Below are positions 53,112 to 64,000 of a stretch of 64,000 bases of DNA, in pieces. How positions within the stretch are numbered: position 1 is the stretch's first letter; each line of letters starts with the position of its first letter. Source of the stretch: Rheum nobile (Eukaryota; Streptophyta; Magnoliopsida; Caryophyllales; Polygonaceae); NCBI GenBank assembly GCA_027886185.1, contig WOAB01000568.1, positions 5,588,501-5,652,500 of the forward strand, read 5' to 3'. Below the pieces are notes generated by a model. That model saw only the letters and a list, made by a program, of their open reading frames with translations, made no database searches and was not told the origin of the DNA. The translations under genes and the position numbers were made by a program.

Positions 53112-54904
53112 GTTCCCTTGTGCAGGACAAAGTGCGACAACATGACAGATGGTACATAAACAGTGGATGCTCGTGTCATATGACCAGAAACAGAAACAAA
53201 ATGTCATCACTTCAGAAACACCGAGGAGGTACTATCTCCTTCGGAGACAAGAAAAAGGGAGCAATCTGTGGAACTGGAAATGTGAATCTCACTGATCACA
53301 TTAAGGTAAGTAACGTTAACCTTGTTGAGAATTTAGGTTTTGATTTAATAAGTGTGTCACAGTTGTGTGATCAAGGGGGAAATGAGGTTCGCTTTACCTC
53401 TAAGGAATGTACTGTGGAAGATAGCAAGGGAACTGTGATCTTAAAAGGCAAGAGGTTCAACAACGTCTATGTTATTGATCCAAAATTTGTTCCTAAAGAG
53501 AAGTTGTGTCTCTCGTCAATTGAAGATCAGACGAACTTATGGCATCAATGACTTGGCCATGCTAGCATCAAGCTCACCCACAAGCTACATCAAAAGGAAC
53601 TCGTTCGTGGTCTTCCCAAAATTAATGCTGAAAAATCAGAAATTTGTTCTGACTGTGTTCAAGGGAAACAAGTTCGTAGTTCCTTCAAATCCAAAACAAT
53701 GGTGAGTTCCTCTAAACCTCAGGAACTCATTCACATGGACCTTTGTGGTCCTATGCGAGTTCAAAGCATTGGCGGTAACATGTATATTCTGATACTTGTT
53801 GATGATTACTCTAGATTCATTTGGACATTATTTATAAAATCTAAAAGTGAAGTCTTTGATAGGTTTAGCGAGCTAGTTCCCTTTCTTGAAAAATCATTGA
53901 ATGTATCTCTTCGTACTATTCGTTCCGATCATGGAACTGATTTCGAGAATGGAGATTTTTTAACATTTTACAGGGAACATGGAGTTGATCACAATTTCTC
54001 AGCTCCCTACACTCCACAACAAAACGGAGTTGTTGAAAGAAAGAACAGAACCCTGGAAGATATGGCTCGAACCATGCTCATCTCGAGCGGACTCTCTCAA
54101 TCCTTCTGGGCAGAAGCGGTTAATGCAGCGTGCTACATCCTGAATCGGGCTATGCTACGCCCCATGCTAGAGAAGACTTCCTATGAGCTACTACGAGGCA
54201 GAGTTCCCAACATTGCTCATCTCAGAGTCTTCGGCTGCAAATGTTTTGTTCACAACAATGGGAAAGGCAATCTAGGGAAGTTTGATCCACAGAATGATGA
54301 GAGAATCTTCATCGGATATGCTTCCAGTAGCAAAGCATACAAGGTCTTCAACAAACGGACTAAAAAGGTAGAGGAAAGTATTCATTTTATTTTCAATGAA
54401 AAATTGCCTTCAAAGTCTGTGCAGGATCTCTCAGTTCCCTCGGAAGATCCGTTTCAACGGCCAAGTGAAGATTCTGATGATGAAGTTCCTCCCAAGCATA
54501 ACTCATACCCCGATCTCTCTGGCTTCCATACACCTACAGTTCCATCAACTGTGATTGCGCCCAAAGAATCAACATCCTCAGACAGCACCCCAGTTCCCTC
54601 CAATCATCAAGATGCTGTTGTTATGGCTCCAGTTCCCTCCAACCCATCAGATGAAGTCGATGCTACTACTCCGGGAACGGAACATGCTCCTACATCTGAC
54701 CCTAATACAACTTCTTCCTCAGACACTGCTCCCACAGATGTTGAGGCTCCGGGAACTGACATGCTTATTCCTAACAGAGACAAAAGAACTACCAAGCACC
54801 CAGTCAGGTATGGATTTGAGGATATGTCCTATTGTGCGTTCAATGCTTTTCTGTCTCTTATAGAACCCAAGAACATCACGGAGGCGCTGAAGGATGTTGA
54901 TTAG
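53093..54904 (+). pseudogene. Outer copia protease and integrase
   Basis: One frame with a TGA at 53549-53551 and TAG at 54902-54904. Protease reads WYINSGCSCHMT: the catalytic Asp is Asn, a single G-to-A change. The stop at 53549 is in LWHQ-(stop)-LGHAS, a CGA-to-TGA change. Integrase core DDE is present (IHMDLCGPM, IRSDHGTDFEN, QQNGVVERKN). The linker before RT is Pro/Ser/Thr-rich. Both the protease change and the stops prevent function. Confidence 0.9.
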
Positions 54905-56389
54905 ATCATTGCCATGCAAGAGGAACTTCACCAGTTCGAGAGGAACAATGTCTGGAGACTAGTTCCTCGCCCTCAGAACAAACACATCATAGGAACTCGG
55001 TGGGTTTTTCGCAACAAGTTGGATGATTCTGGTGCGGTATCAAGAAACAAGGCTTGTTTGGTTGCTCAAGTCTATAATCAACAAGAAGGGATCAATTATG
55101 ATGAAACATTTGCCCCTGTGGCCAGACTGGAAGCTATACGGCTACCCATCGCCTATGCTTCTCACAAAGGGTTCAAGCTGTATCAAATGGACGTGAAGAC
55201 TGCATTTCTCAATGGCATTCTTCAAGAGGAAGTCTACGTCAAGCAACCTCTAGGATTTGAAGATGATGATCACCCTGACCATGTATATTTCTTGGACAAG
55301 GCTCTCTATGGCCTGAAACAAGCCCCTCGTGCCTGGTATGATCGCCTTGCCCAGTTCCTAACAACCAATGGCTATCGCCGTGGTGTGATCGACAAGACTC
55401 TCTTTATTCTGGAAGTCAAAGGTGAAATTCTAGTGGTCCAAGTATATGTTGATGATATTATTTTTGGTTCCACTAACTTGGATCTTGTAGAGAAGTTCAA
55501 AAATCTCATGAGCAACGAGTTTGAAATGAGTATGATTGGGGAACTATCCTTCTTCCTGGGATTGGAAGTTATTCAAAAGGCCGATGGCATTCAAATCCAT
55601 CAATAGAAATATCTTAAGGAACTCTTGAAGAAGTTCAAAATGGATTCAAGCAAAGCCATCTCCACCCCCATCTCCCCTGCAACTCGCCTCACCGCCGATC
55701 ATACTGGACAGAAAGTGGAAGAGAAGCTTTATCGTGGCATGATTGGTTCCTTGATGTATATAACTGCTAGTAGGTTAGATATTGTGTTTGCTATTTGTCT
55801 TTGTGCCAGGTTTCAAGCTGATCCAAGTGAATCTCACTTATCTGAAGTGAAGCGCATATTTCGCTATCTCAAGGGAACTGACGACCTATGTCTTTGGTAC
55901 CCAAAGGATTGCCACTTCAATCTTCTTGGATACACAGATGCGGACTATGCAGGCTACTTGGTTGATCGAAAGAGCACATCTGGAATGGCCCAGTTCCTTG
56001 GTCCATGCCTAGTCTCTTGGGGATCGAAGAAACAAAACTCAGTGGCTCTATCAACCACCGAAGCTGAGTACATTGCAGCTGCCGCCTGCTGTTCCCAACT
56101 CCTCTGGCTCAAACAACAACTTGCAGACTTTGGTATGTCTTTTGGTCCTCTCAAGATTCTTTGTGATAATACTAGTGCAATCAACATCTCCAAGAATCCT
56201 GTGCATCATACTAGGACTAAGCATATTGATATTAGGCATCACTTCTTGCGTGATCATGTTGAAAAAGGGAACATTCTACTAGAACATTGTAGGACTGGAG
56301 ATCAAATTGCCGATATATTCACCAAAGCATTGAATCGAGAACCTTATGAGTCCTTTAGATTACTTCTGGGAATGATATCCATAAACTAG
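54905..56389 (+). pseudogene. Outer copia reverse transcriptase and RNase H
   Basis: In the same frame as integrase. RT motifs WVFRNKL, MDVKTAFLNG, LYGLKQAPRAWY, YVDDIIFGS; RNase H YTDADYAGY, STTEAEYIAAA, CDNTSAINISKNP, DQIADIFTKAL, ending at the family's usual terminus. One further TAG at 55604-55606 (QIHQ-stop-KYL, from CAG). Catalytic residues are present. Confidence 0.9.
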
Positions 56390-57244
56390 TAGTTCTGATT
56401 GCCTTTACTAGTTCTCTTACTTTGCCTAGATTTGATCTTTTCTATGATATCATTGACAATATTGTTGATATTTGTTCTTGTGCTGCCCTCGCATGTCCTG
56501 TAATAGTTGTTCTAAAGCATATTCTTAACTCTCTTGCATGATCACATGATTTTATGATATAATTTGATCTTGATTGCATCTCTTTGTTGGCCTCAAAATA
56601 GTCAATTTGATCACATCTATCCATTACTATAAGCCGAAATGATAATTGACTATAAAACGTCCTTTGCCTGACTACATCGTATGATTCCTTATGATCCCTC
56701 TTTAGTCCACACTGGGAATTGTCTTTGTAGTGTCAAAAATGCCTTCCTACTGTTATTTATATGGGTATGTACTTTTCTTGAGTGTTGATTGGTTCCCTAA
56801 ATATAATGTACCTATATATCCCCGGTTCTGTGTCATACACTGAGGAAAGGAACTGGGAATTGTGCTTCAACGGTCGGATTTCAAATTTGAGCTCTGTCAG
56901 CGTTCGCTTCCCAAGGGCAGTTATTGCACTTCTAGCCGTTGGTTCTCTGAAATTTCTGAGGTTTTTGAGACCCGAATGATTTGATTGCTCTGAAGAAAAT
57001 ATTATGGGGAGAGTTATTAGTTCCCTTCATTTACAGAATATATTATGGCCGTTTGAGATAAATCTGGGTTCCCTTATTTGCAAAGATTCGGCAATGGCTA
57101 TTTTGGATAGAATTTTGCCCAGCGATTATATAAGGAAACAAGCACAACCCTAAAGCAGCACCGATCACAAATTCTCCTTGCTCTCAACTCACTCTCTGTC
57201 GTGCCCTCAAAATCTCTAAAGCTCTCACCTTTCCATATGTTTCA
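56390..57244 (+). other. Outer copia spacer between pol and third ORF
   Basis: Non-coding; 'ataagccgaaatgataattg' at about 56631 matches the sister element at 17867. A possible internal promoter: TATA-like 'cgattatataagg' at about 57123, followed about 120 bp later by the third ORF's ATG. Confidence 0.4.
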
Positions 57245-58773
57245 ATGGATTCCGGTCTACCCTAACTCCCCGCCGACGAGCTCGCCATTCTGAAGGCCTA
57301 CAGAAAGCAAAAGGCCACTCCCTCCTTCTCCCAGGTGGCTTCACCGACAAAAGCATCATCTTTGGTGCCCACATCTGTGGAGGAACCCGTTAAATCGGCC
57401 ACACCGCCGATCCTGGAGGCACAACGTTCCAAATCTGCCTCCTCTGAGCATACTCCATCCAAGCCTGCCTCCCCTACACCGACAAAGGAGGATTCTCACC
57501 AATCCTCTCCTTCCCAGGAGGCTGCTCCAATTGATGTCGACGTGCTTCCCACTCCGACGACCTACGTAAAACAGCCCGACGACTCCTAGTCCGTGGAAGG
57601 AAGGGTCAAGCGCCGCGCTGCAAAGGGTAGTCACGGAATCCCCTCTCTTCATCTAGAGGATGCCCCTAAGGCCAAGCGGGCAAAGCTCTCCAAGGCTGCC
57701 AAAGGAATGTAGCCTCAATCCCAGCAAACATCTCTACCATCCTCAGTTCCCTTCCCGGTGGCACCGGCTCTTGCCACTCGCAACATTCTAGAGCCCTTCA
57801 TTGTTGGCCAGGAATTCTGGCGCACTGCTGACGATGAGAGCGTCTCCGCCGTCCATGCGAAACTTCAACTACAAGGGTGGGATAAGTTGGTGCCGGAGCC
57901 GTCAATGAAGATCTGGTGCGTCTCTTCTACCAGAATATGCAATTTGTCGCGGCTAAAGATGATCAGCCTGCGCACGACGCCATTCTCACCTGGGGTGGTA
58001 ATCTGATTCCCCTCTCTGCTGTTGTGATTGGGTTTGTGCTGGAGCTCGACACTAGTGAAGGCTTTGGTGTAATCATCAAGAGGAACTTGCCATCAAAGCG
58101 CAAGCATGCCATCCTCAAAACTGTTTTCGATGGTAACTTTCCATCTAAGGGCCCCCTGCACACCAAGTATTTGAGCCTTGATAAGAAGATCCTCCATACC
58201 TTCCTCATCAAGAACATCATCCCTCATCAGGAGAAGAGGGACACAGTGTTGGTCAGTGACGTTGTGCTCATGGAGAAGCTTATTCTGGGAGTTCCTATCG
58301 ACTTGCCCCGCATCACCCTAGCTCACATGCAGTTCTGCAAGGGCCACTCTACCCATGCCCTTCCTTACCCACATGTCATCAAGAAGATTCTGAGCCGCCT
58401 TGGTCTCTACCCCTCTGGTGTTGAGGAAACCCAGTTCTCTCGCCTCCTCACCATGACCACTGTCAGGCGTCTGATGCACAAGGCCCATGTGGATGAGGAA
58501 TCTGACGCAGAGAAGGACAAGGAAGAGTCTCAGCCTGGCCAATCTGACCCCTGCCTAGTTCCCGACACCCATGTCATTCTGAACAGCTTGGGACACATTG
58601 AAGTTGCCCTAGTTAAGGGCTTTGACAAGGTGGCTTCCGCTGTTGAGAAAGGCAACAACTTCACCAATGAAATGGTGGTGGAGTTGTGGAAGACTTCTGT
58701 AGCCCTTGTATAAGAAATTGCTAAGTTGGTGAACCGCAAGCTTGTTGAAGACAAGGCGAAGACGAAGCAGTAG
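57245..58773 (+). pseudogene. Third ORF after copia pol, similar to 'putative plant transposon protein' domain
   Basis: Starts MDSGLP at 57245, then stop, and continues ELAILKAYRKQKATPSF, a Pro/Ser/Thr-rich region (57330-57590), a basic patch (AKRAKLSKAAKG), FIVGQEFWRTAD, and after a frame break near 57895 LVRLFYQNMQF and a helical region (KYLSLDKKILHTFLIKNIIP, VLMEKLILGVPIDLPRI) ending EIAKLVNRKLVEDKAKTKQ. The pattern matches the plant domain often labelled Transposase_32-like, found in many retroelements. Stops at 57263, 57587, 57709 and 58711 are mostly C-to-T type. In the Sirevirus lineage this position may hold an env-like ORF; I see no signal peptide or membrane span here, so I do not call it env. 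Confidence 0.6.
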
Positions 58774-59288
58774 TTTGGTGCAATGCTTAGTTCCCAACTC
58801 AGTTGACACGGAACCTTAGTTCCCTAGGATCTCACTTCTATATTTTGATCCTTTTTGTGTGTCTCTGAGTGTTATGTTTATTTTGTCTATGTTATCTATG
58901 CTCTTCTTATATTTAATGAAATTTCTGTGTTCCTTGCAATTGTTCTGATTTGCTTTCAACTTTTATTATAGTGACATTTCTCTAGAGTTCAGCATTAGTA
59001 TATTTGTCACTCTAAATTTTCTTTGCTCTTCATGTAACTGACTCTTTTCGATGATGTCCAAAGGGGGAATGAACTTGGCAATCTGGAACTAATAGGATGA
59101 AAGGAACTCTGAACTGGTTGTCTCCTTAAGGGGGAATTAAGGAACCTGGTTAAATGTTAAGGGGGAACATGCAATTCACTAATGATTATTCCACATCTAG
59201 TTATGTTATGTTTTTCCTCATTTATCGTTCACGCCTATTTTAGATATGTCAGGTTCTACATGTTTGTCATCATCAAAAAGGGGGAATT
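58774..59288 (+). other. Outer copia 3' untranslated region and purine tract
   Basis: Several 'aaggggga' stretches; the last, AAAAAGGGGGAATT, abuts the 3' LTR and is the likely polypurine tract. Confidence 0.65.
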
Positions 59289-60125
59289 TGTTAGGAAGTG
59301 AACTTTTGGGAACTCCAGTTCCCTTCCTCAATTTTCCTAGTTTTGATAATGACAAACACTTTTGCTATTAATATTTCCATAAGTGTTGATGAACAGGGAA
59401 CTCAGGAATTAGAAGCACAAGACAGAGACCAAGACGCCAGACTTGGGAACTGGCACAAGGAACTGAAGGACGCTGATGCTGAAATAACTTGGAACAAGAG
59501 ATGAAGGGCGGCGGCGATCCGATTAGGGTAGATCTTTACTTGGAGAGAGAAGTTAAAGATTATCCTGTTTCCATATTATCTTAGGGTTAAAATTATATCT
59601 TTTATGGAAATGAAAAGTGTAAAATCGTGGAAAATTATATTTGGTAACAAATATTATCTTTCCGGTTACTTTTTTATTATTTTATTTGTGTAATTCAGTT
59701 GTTGGAGATTCGGTTCTTCAATACAATTGAGTCACATAAATAGAGTAATCAAACTCTCTCACAATTACGCATTCATTCACATTGCTTACGAAGAAGAAAC
59801 AGAGCTTAGTTCTTTGAAGAAGAACTGTAAGTCACTTGCTTATTGTGTGCTTGATTTGGTCAAACTAGGCAGAGAGTCCTTAGTGTGTCTAAGACTTTAA
59901 TCTGTGTGTTCTATCCTAGTTGATTGTAATCGAAGTATTAATACAAGAAGTAGACTTTGAAATCCTCTTAAAAGAGAGGTAGTGTGTTTTATCCTGGATA
60001 ACTAGTTGGTTATCAAAGGTTCCCACTCTAAGGAACTGGACTTGATTATGTTATTGTTTACTTATTCCGTTGCCAAGGAACTGGACTCTCAGTTCCCTTT
60101 GATTGTTAACACGTACGTTCCTACA
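59289..60125 (+). repeat. 3' LTR of the outer copia element
   Basis: 837 bp, followed by ACTTA. Confidence 0.9.
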
Positions 60126-60130
60126 ACTTA

Positions 60131-60319
60131 TAAAATACCGAGCTCCAATCGTTGTTGGATGGGTGAAACGGACGGACGAACGAGATTAAAAGCTGGGTGA
60201 AAAATACGAAAAAGGAGTTTGTGCCCTTTTTGTCTCATGACAATTTTGTAAATAAGTTGAAAATGCTATTTTTTTTTCCAAAAATGCCCTCGCAGTTTGA
60301 GATTTATTTTTCCTTGGTT
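60131..60319. other. Old flanking sequence
   Basis: Before the copia insertion this joined base 33510. No gene seen. Confidence 0.4.
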
Positions 60320-60662
60320 CTTAGAAACACTTGAGGTTCATATAATGTTCATATATAACCATCTAATGTTCATATATAACCTTCTAATGTTCATACTTAC
60401 TCTTATCAATTCCTCATACCTAATTCACACACATCTTAATGTTCATATGTTACACGTCAATGTTCATATATAACCATCTCATGTTCATACTTACTTTTAT
60501 TAATTCTCATACCCAATTCCCACCCTCTCTAATGTTCACATATTACATGTCAATGTTCATTTATAATCATTTAAGGTTCTTATTTAATATTTTGAGAACT
60601 TGATCTTATTTTTCATACTCTAGAGACAATAGAAACTTATGAGTTCATATATGACATGTCAA
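60320..60662 (+). repeat. Tandem repeat 'aatgttcatatataacc', left part
   Basis: About three units of 93-110 bp, each starting near 'acatgtcaatgttcatatataaccatctaatgttcatact(t/t)a'. The array is split after GTCAA at 60662. Confidence 0.75.
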
Positions 60663-61387
60663 TCTATCTAACAAGAAAAGTTGACATATTGTGTAATAAA
60701 TGTCATTTATTAAATGCTCACTCTTTTATAAAATTTTCTTTATTTTAGTTTTTAAAAGTTATTATTTTATGCAATAAAAATATTTAATATTAAGCAAATT
60801 TTAAAAATCCATTAAATATGAAGGATTAAACAAATGTAAATTCAATAAATTGTATTTTGTTATATTTAAATATAATATATTTTATAAAATGATATAAGGA
60901 TAAATAATTCCAAAAGTAAAAGTAATTTAAATTTTAGAGATTGTTTATAATTTAATTTTTAGAATTTTGTTTGCTAATGTAAGGTTAATGTTTAACTAAT
61001 AAGTACTCAAAATTAGTACTAGAACTCATGAATAAGAATATAGAAATATAAACATAAATATTAGCAATTTCATATAAGGTGTTGTGATTTTATAAATTTC
61101 TTGTATATATACATTAACTTTTGTTATAAAGTTGACAAAGTAAGTTTATTTCATTTAACATTAATAACATAGTAATTAATAAAGTATAATAGAATACCTC
61201 ATATATATCGTTTCACTATCTATAAACTGGTCATATATTGTGATAAATTCGACTGTAATTTTAAAAAAAACATACACTAATATATTAAAAATATAAAATA
61301 ATCTAATTATAAATAATAATAAAAATAGTATTAAATTAAACATAACACTAACCTATGCGTAGCATGGGCGCAAACATATGTATCTAG
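60663..61387 (+). mobile_element. Non-autonomous Helitron, 725 bp
   Basis: Begins TCTATCTAAC (5' TC) and ends with CTAG preceded by a short hairpin (ctatgc-gta-gcatgg, about 61352-61367) and a spacer, the Helitron 3' signature (hairpin then CTRR). It sits between A and T with no target duplication. Removing it rejoins ...ATGTCAA with TGTTCATATAT..., exactly the repeat sequence seen uninterrupted at about 60446 and 60548. AT-rich, non-coding. Confidence 0.8.
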
Positions 61388-61570
61388 TGTTCATATATAG
61401 TAATCTAATGTTCATACTTATTCTTATGAAAATCTCAAATAATTTTCATATTCCGTGAACCATATAAATAAATTAGGTATTCATATGTTATGTTTCAATG
61501 TTAATATATAGCCATATAAGGTTCATATATATTAACATCAATGTTCATATTAAACGTAGTGTAGTTCAAT
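61388..61570 (+). repeat. Tandem repeat 'aatgttcatatataacc', right part
   Basis: About two more diverged units continuing the array cut by the Helitron. Confidence 0.7.
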
Positions 61571-62853
61571 TCATTTTGTTGCCTATATCATGGCTTCCTC
61601 CTATGTTTTATGACATTTGTCTATAGAGTTGTAAAAAAAGCTGAGTTATTCATCATTGAGGACATTTCATCCATGTACAACTCACAATTTCTCTCTTAAA
61701 CATTTCATCGAACAATTTGTGAGCATGTTAACTCATCCTCCATAATCAAAATCAAATTTCTCAATCTAGAAACTAATCATATATACCAACAAATTGGTCC
61801 ACCTATTTGAAAATCCTAGCAACGAAAACCATTTCTAGGCAGAAAGAGAAAGCGAAGTTGAGTTTTGGAACGATAAAGTGGTCATCATGGAAATCGAATT
61901 TTAAAACTAAGGGTGTGGATTTGTATGGCATAGTTGACATTAGTGCACTTGATCGAGGAGGTTGGATTGCTTCTCTATAAAGCATAGGCGAGAAGAAACC
62001 CGCAAAGAGCTCGAATCGGGTTTGCTGTATCCATTGGAGATGAAGCTTTGAGAAAGAAAGTTGATGTACAGGGGAGAAGACTTCAAACATGGAAATGAAC
62101 AAAATACCCCCGCTTTAATTCATGGCCATTGGATGAGCTCGATCCTACGACGAGCAGCGCTTCACATATGTACAATAAGGCATGTTTTTACTTGATCTAA
62201 ACTCTATATAACACGGATACATGCATATTTAGTTTTTCCAAGTAAAGCAAATACTATAATTTTATACATTGGTTTTGATTACGAGAAAGCTAAGTTGTGG
62301 TTTCCATTTGGCATGGGTGCTCACATATATAGCCATCGATTTGTTATAGAGCCACAAATGACAACTTCAACTGTTTATTATACAAGCTAAACAAAAGGTG
62401 CCCTTACAACAAGAAAGAAACACCTAAATCATTAAAGTGGATGATTTTTACAAGTTTCTGACAAAACTATTAAGTCGAGAGTTACGAGTGTACATCTGTA
62501 ATCTTGATATCAGTATTTTCTCTCGAGAAGTAGGGGTGGTGATGTAATCCTTAATATTGCTTCTGTAATTTGTTACCTAGGGATTGAGGCTCATTCAACT
62601 TACATAGTCACTGTGCGAACCGAATTTCAAAATAGAATTAAAATGTCTGAACCAACCTTTAAACATAAACCGGGAAATTTAAATTGTTTATATGCAAAAC
62701 CGATTCACTGAATCGTGTAACAATAACTCTTGTAACAATACTCCTTGTTCGACAGGATCCTTGTCCTCACTGAATCGTGTAACCATAAAACAAACAACCG
62801 GTGGGAATCGGTTGTTTGTTTTATGCGATTTTGGGCGCGCAAGAGATGGAATT
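61571..62853. other. AT-rich spacer, no gene seen
   Basis: A 99-codon minus-strand ORF at 61803-62102 has no recognisable domain. A direct repeat 'cactgaatcgtgtaac(a/c)ata' occurs at 62707 and 62769. A perfect hairpin ends the region. Confidence 0.4.
62784..62825. repeat. Perfect 17-bp-stem hairpin
   Basis: CATAAAACAAACAACCG, an 8-base loop GTGGGAAT, then its exact reverse complement. Confidence 0.85.
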
Positions 62854-63485
62854 TCAACATGTTAATGATCTCTTCTTGCTTCTAGAGAGTGCGGTCAACC
62901 AGCACAAACTTACTTTCATCGGGTAAATAAGGAAGGTGCAATGAAGGTTGTTAGCCATAGAGAATTTCATAGGGGGTGGCTTTAATGGATGAGTGATATG
63001 TGGTATTATACCACCATTTTGCAAGTGGTAGCCACTTGCTCCAAGTGTGTGGGGCATCATATGTCATACACCTAAGATAGGTTTCAATAGTTTTGTTTGT
63101 GATCTGAGTTTGCCCATTAGTCTGTGGGTGATAAGCTGTAGAAAAGGTGAGATCAACACCATGAATGCGAAAGAGTTCTTTCCATACATCACTGAGAAAA
63201 ATAGGATCACGGTCACTGACAATAGTTTAGGGCATGCCATGGATTTTAAAAACATGGTCAAGGAAGGTTTGGGCAACATCTAAGGCAATGTAGGGGTGTG
63301 AGAGAGAGGTAGGAAGTGTGTACTTTTGCTGAAGCGATCAACAACCACCAAAATGCAGTGCTTATGCGAAGATGGTGGTAAGTCTCCAAACTAATGGATT
63401 GCCATATGCTGGCAGAGTTAGGTAAAGGTTGCAACAAGCCTTGTTTAGCAGAGACATCATATTTGTTTCGCTGGCACACATCAAA
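62854..63485 (-). pseudogene. Ty3/gypsy integrase remnant
   Basis: On the minus strand in mixed frames: VVVDRFSKSTHFLPL, then KIHGMP, a stop, TIVSDRDPIFLS, STAYHPQTNGQ, and WSKWLPLAKWWYNTTYHSSI followed by PYEILYGQ. These are consecutive parts of the gypsy integrase catalytic core and its C-terminal side. Stops and shifts show an old fragment; it is cut at its left by the hairpin region and at its right by a copia LTR. Confidence 0.8.
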
Positions 63486-63498
63486 AATTGTTGATGTA

Positions 63499-64000
63499 TG
63501 TTGGAACGATGATGTTCCCTCTAGTTTTGATGATGATAAATCTCATTACACTTGATGGTTTTATTGTCACTATGAGTTTCAGAAACAATTCGTAAGACAA
63601 GCAACGATGAAACCATGAGGAGAATCAAAATAGAATATGCAAGGAACAACGAAGTCAACAATGGAACAACGCGCATGCACAAACTGAGAAGTTTAGATGC
63701 GCGTTGATGAGAAGGAAAATACAAGAAAACATTGCCAATGAGCGATGAGACGCGCACATTATTAGCCTTGCCGTATCTTCCAATTTTGGAAAGAGATCTT
63801 CGAAGGCGTCTTAGGCCACAAGGAACAAGTTTGTTGAAGATTTGGTTGTTGGAAAAGAATGTGTAAAGATAGTTTAGGAATATTTTATTGATTTCCTTAA
63901 GTGAAACTAGGGTAAATCAATTCGGTATTTTGGAGACTATATATACGAGAAGAAGTGACCATCATTGTCATGCAACACATCCACACGCATTTCTAGAGCA
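63499..64000 (+). repeat. Partial LTR of another copia element, cut by the window end
   Basis: TGTTGGAACGATGATGTTCCCTCTAGTTTTGATGATGATAAA-type start closely resembles the LTR start at 13966 and 19155 (shared 'gatgatgataaa', 'tatgagtttcag'), then diverges. Inserted in the gypsy integrase remnant. Confidence 0.75.

Larger units (their letters stand above)
33516..60125 (+). mobile_element. Outer Sirevirus-like copia element (about 9.9 kb without insertions)
   Basis: LTRs of 849 bp (33516-34364) and 837 bp (59289-60125), TGTTAGGAAGT...CCTACA, flanked by the duplication ACTTA (33511-33515, 60126-60130). Primer-binding site TGGTATCAAAGC at 34367. gag is split by two inserted elements (35078-42689 and 42992-52075); pol (53.1-56.4 kb) and a third ORF (57.2-58.8 kb) follow. 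After removing both guests the length is about 9.9 kb, normal for this lineage. Order protease-integrase-RT-RNase H identifies Ty1/copia. Confidence 0.9.

Noticed and set aside
57245..58773. Third copia ORF as an envelope gene
   Set aside because: No signal peptide or membrane span is visible and the domain resembles a plant transposon-associated family instead.
1..64000. tRNA, rRNA or other RNA genes
   Set aside because: I looked for tRNA-like arms and rRNA sequence while reading and saw none; a covariance search was not possible.

Overview
The window is nuclear DNA of a flowering plant, most likely a eudicot. The signs are one recognisable host gene, a growth-regulating factor (GRF) transcription factor with QLQ and WRC domains, plant-type introns and a miR396-like target site. 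Around it lies a dense nest of plant mobile elements: Sirevirus-type Ty1/copia, Ty3/gypsy, a Mutator-like element, a plant mariner, an L1-type LINE, a foldback-like element, a hAT-type MITE and a Helitron. All calls were made by reading the sequence and supplied translations by eye; no database search was run.

Layout. 0-1.9 kb: the last codons of a Ty3/gypsy polyprotein and its LTR. 2.83-12.38 kb: a 9.5-kb Mutator-like element (MULE) bounded by imperfect terminal inverted repeats. It carries palindromes of the form CACGTTACGTG, remnants of a MULE transposase, a broken GRF-type zinc-finger gene (unrelated to growth-regulating factor), and a five-exon plant mobile domain (PMD) gene. A deleted gypsy element is embedded in it. 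12.48-12.93 kb: hAT-like MITE. 13.97-19.99 kb: a Sirevirus-like copia element with two 834-bp LTRs and a 5-bp target duplication, lacking integrase and most of reverse transcriptase; it splits a minisatellite. 20.7-22.6 kb: foldback-like element whose arms hold opposed arrays of a 54-bp repeat. 22.7-29.7 kb: a LINE on the minus strand, interrupted by a 4.1-kb mariner-like element (25.50-29.62 kb) with a transposase gene and an opposite-strand small ORF. 31.11-32.51 kb: the GRF gene, four exons. 33.5-60.1 kb: a large nest, in which a Sirevirus-like copia element (plus strand) has received, within its gag, a CRM-like gypsy element (35.08-42.69 kb, minus) and a second copia element (42.99-52.08 kb, minus). 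60.1-64 kb: a diverged tandem repeat with a 725-bp Helitron inserted, a gypsy integrase remnant, and the start of another copia LTR cut by the window edge.

The GRF gene is the only gene that looks intact and under host control. Almost everything else is mobile and decayed. In two elements (the CRM-like gypsy and the pol gene of the outer copia) the reading frame is kept and broken only by stop codons explainable by single C-to-T or G-to-A changes, the pattern expected from deamination of methylated cytosine in silenced repeats. The nesting gives an insertion order: the outer copia came first, then the gypsy and the inner copia; LINE before mariner; MULE probably before or with its gypsy cargo.
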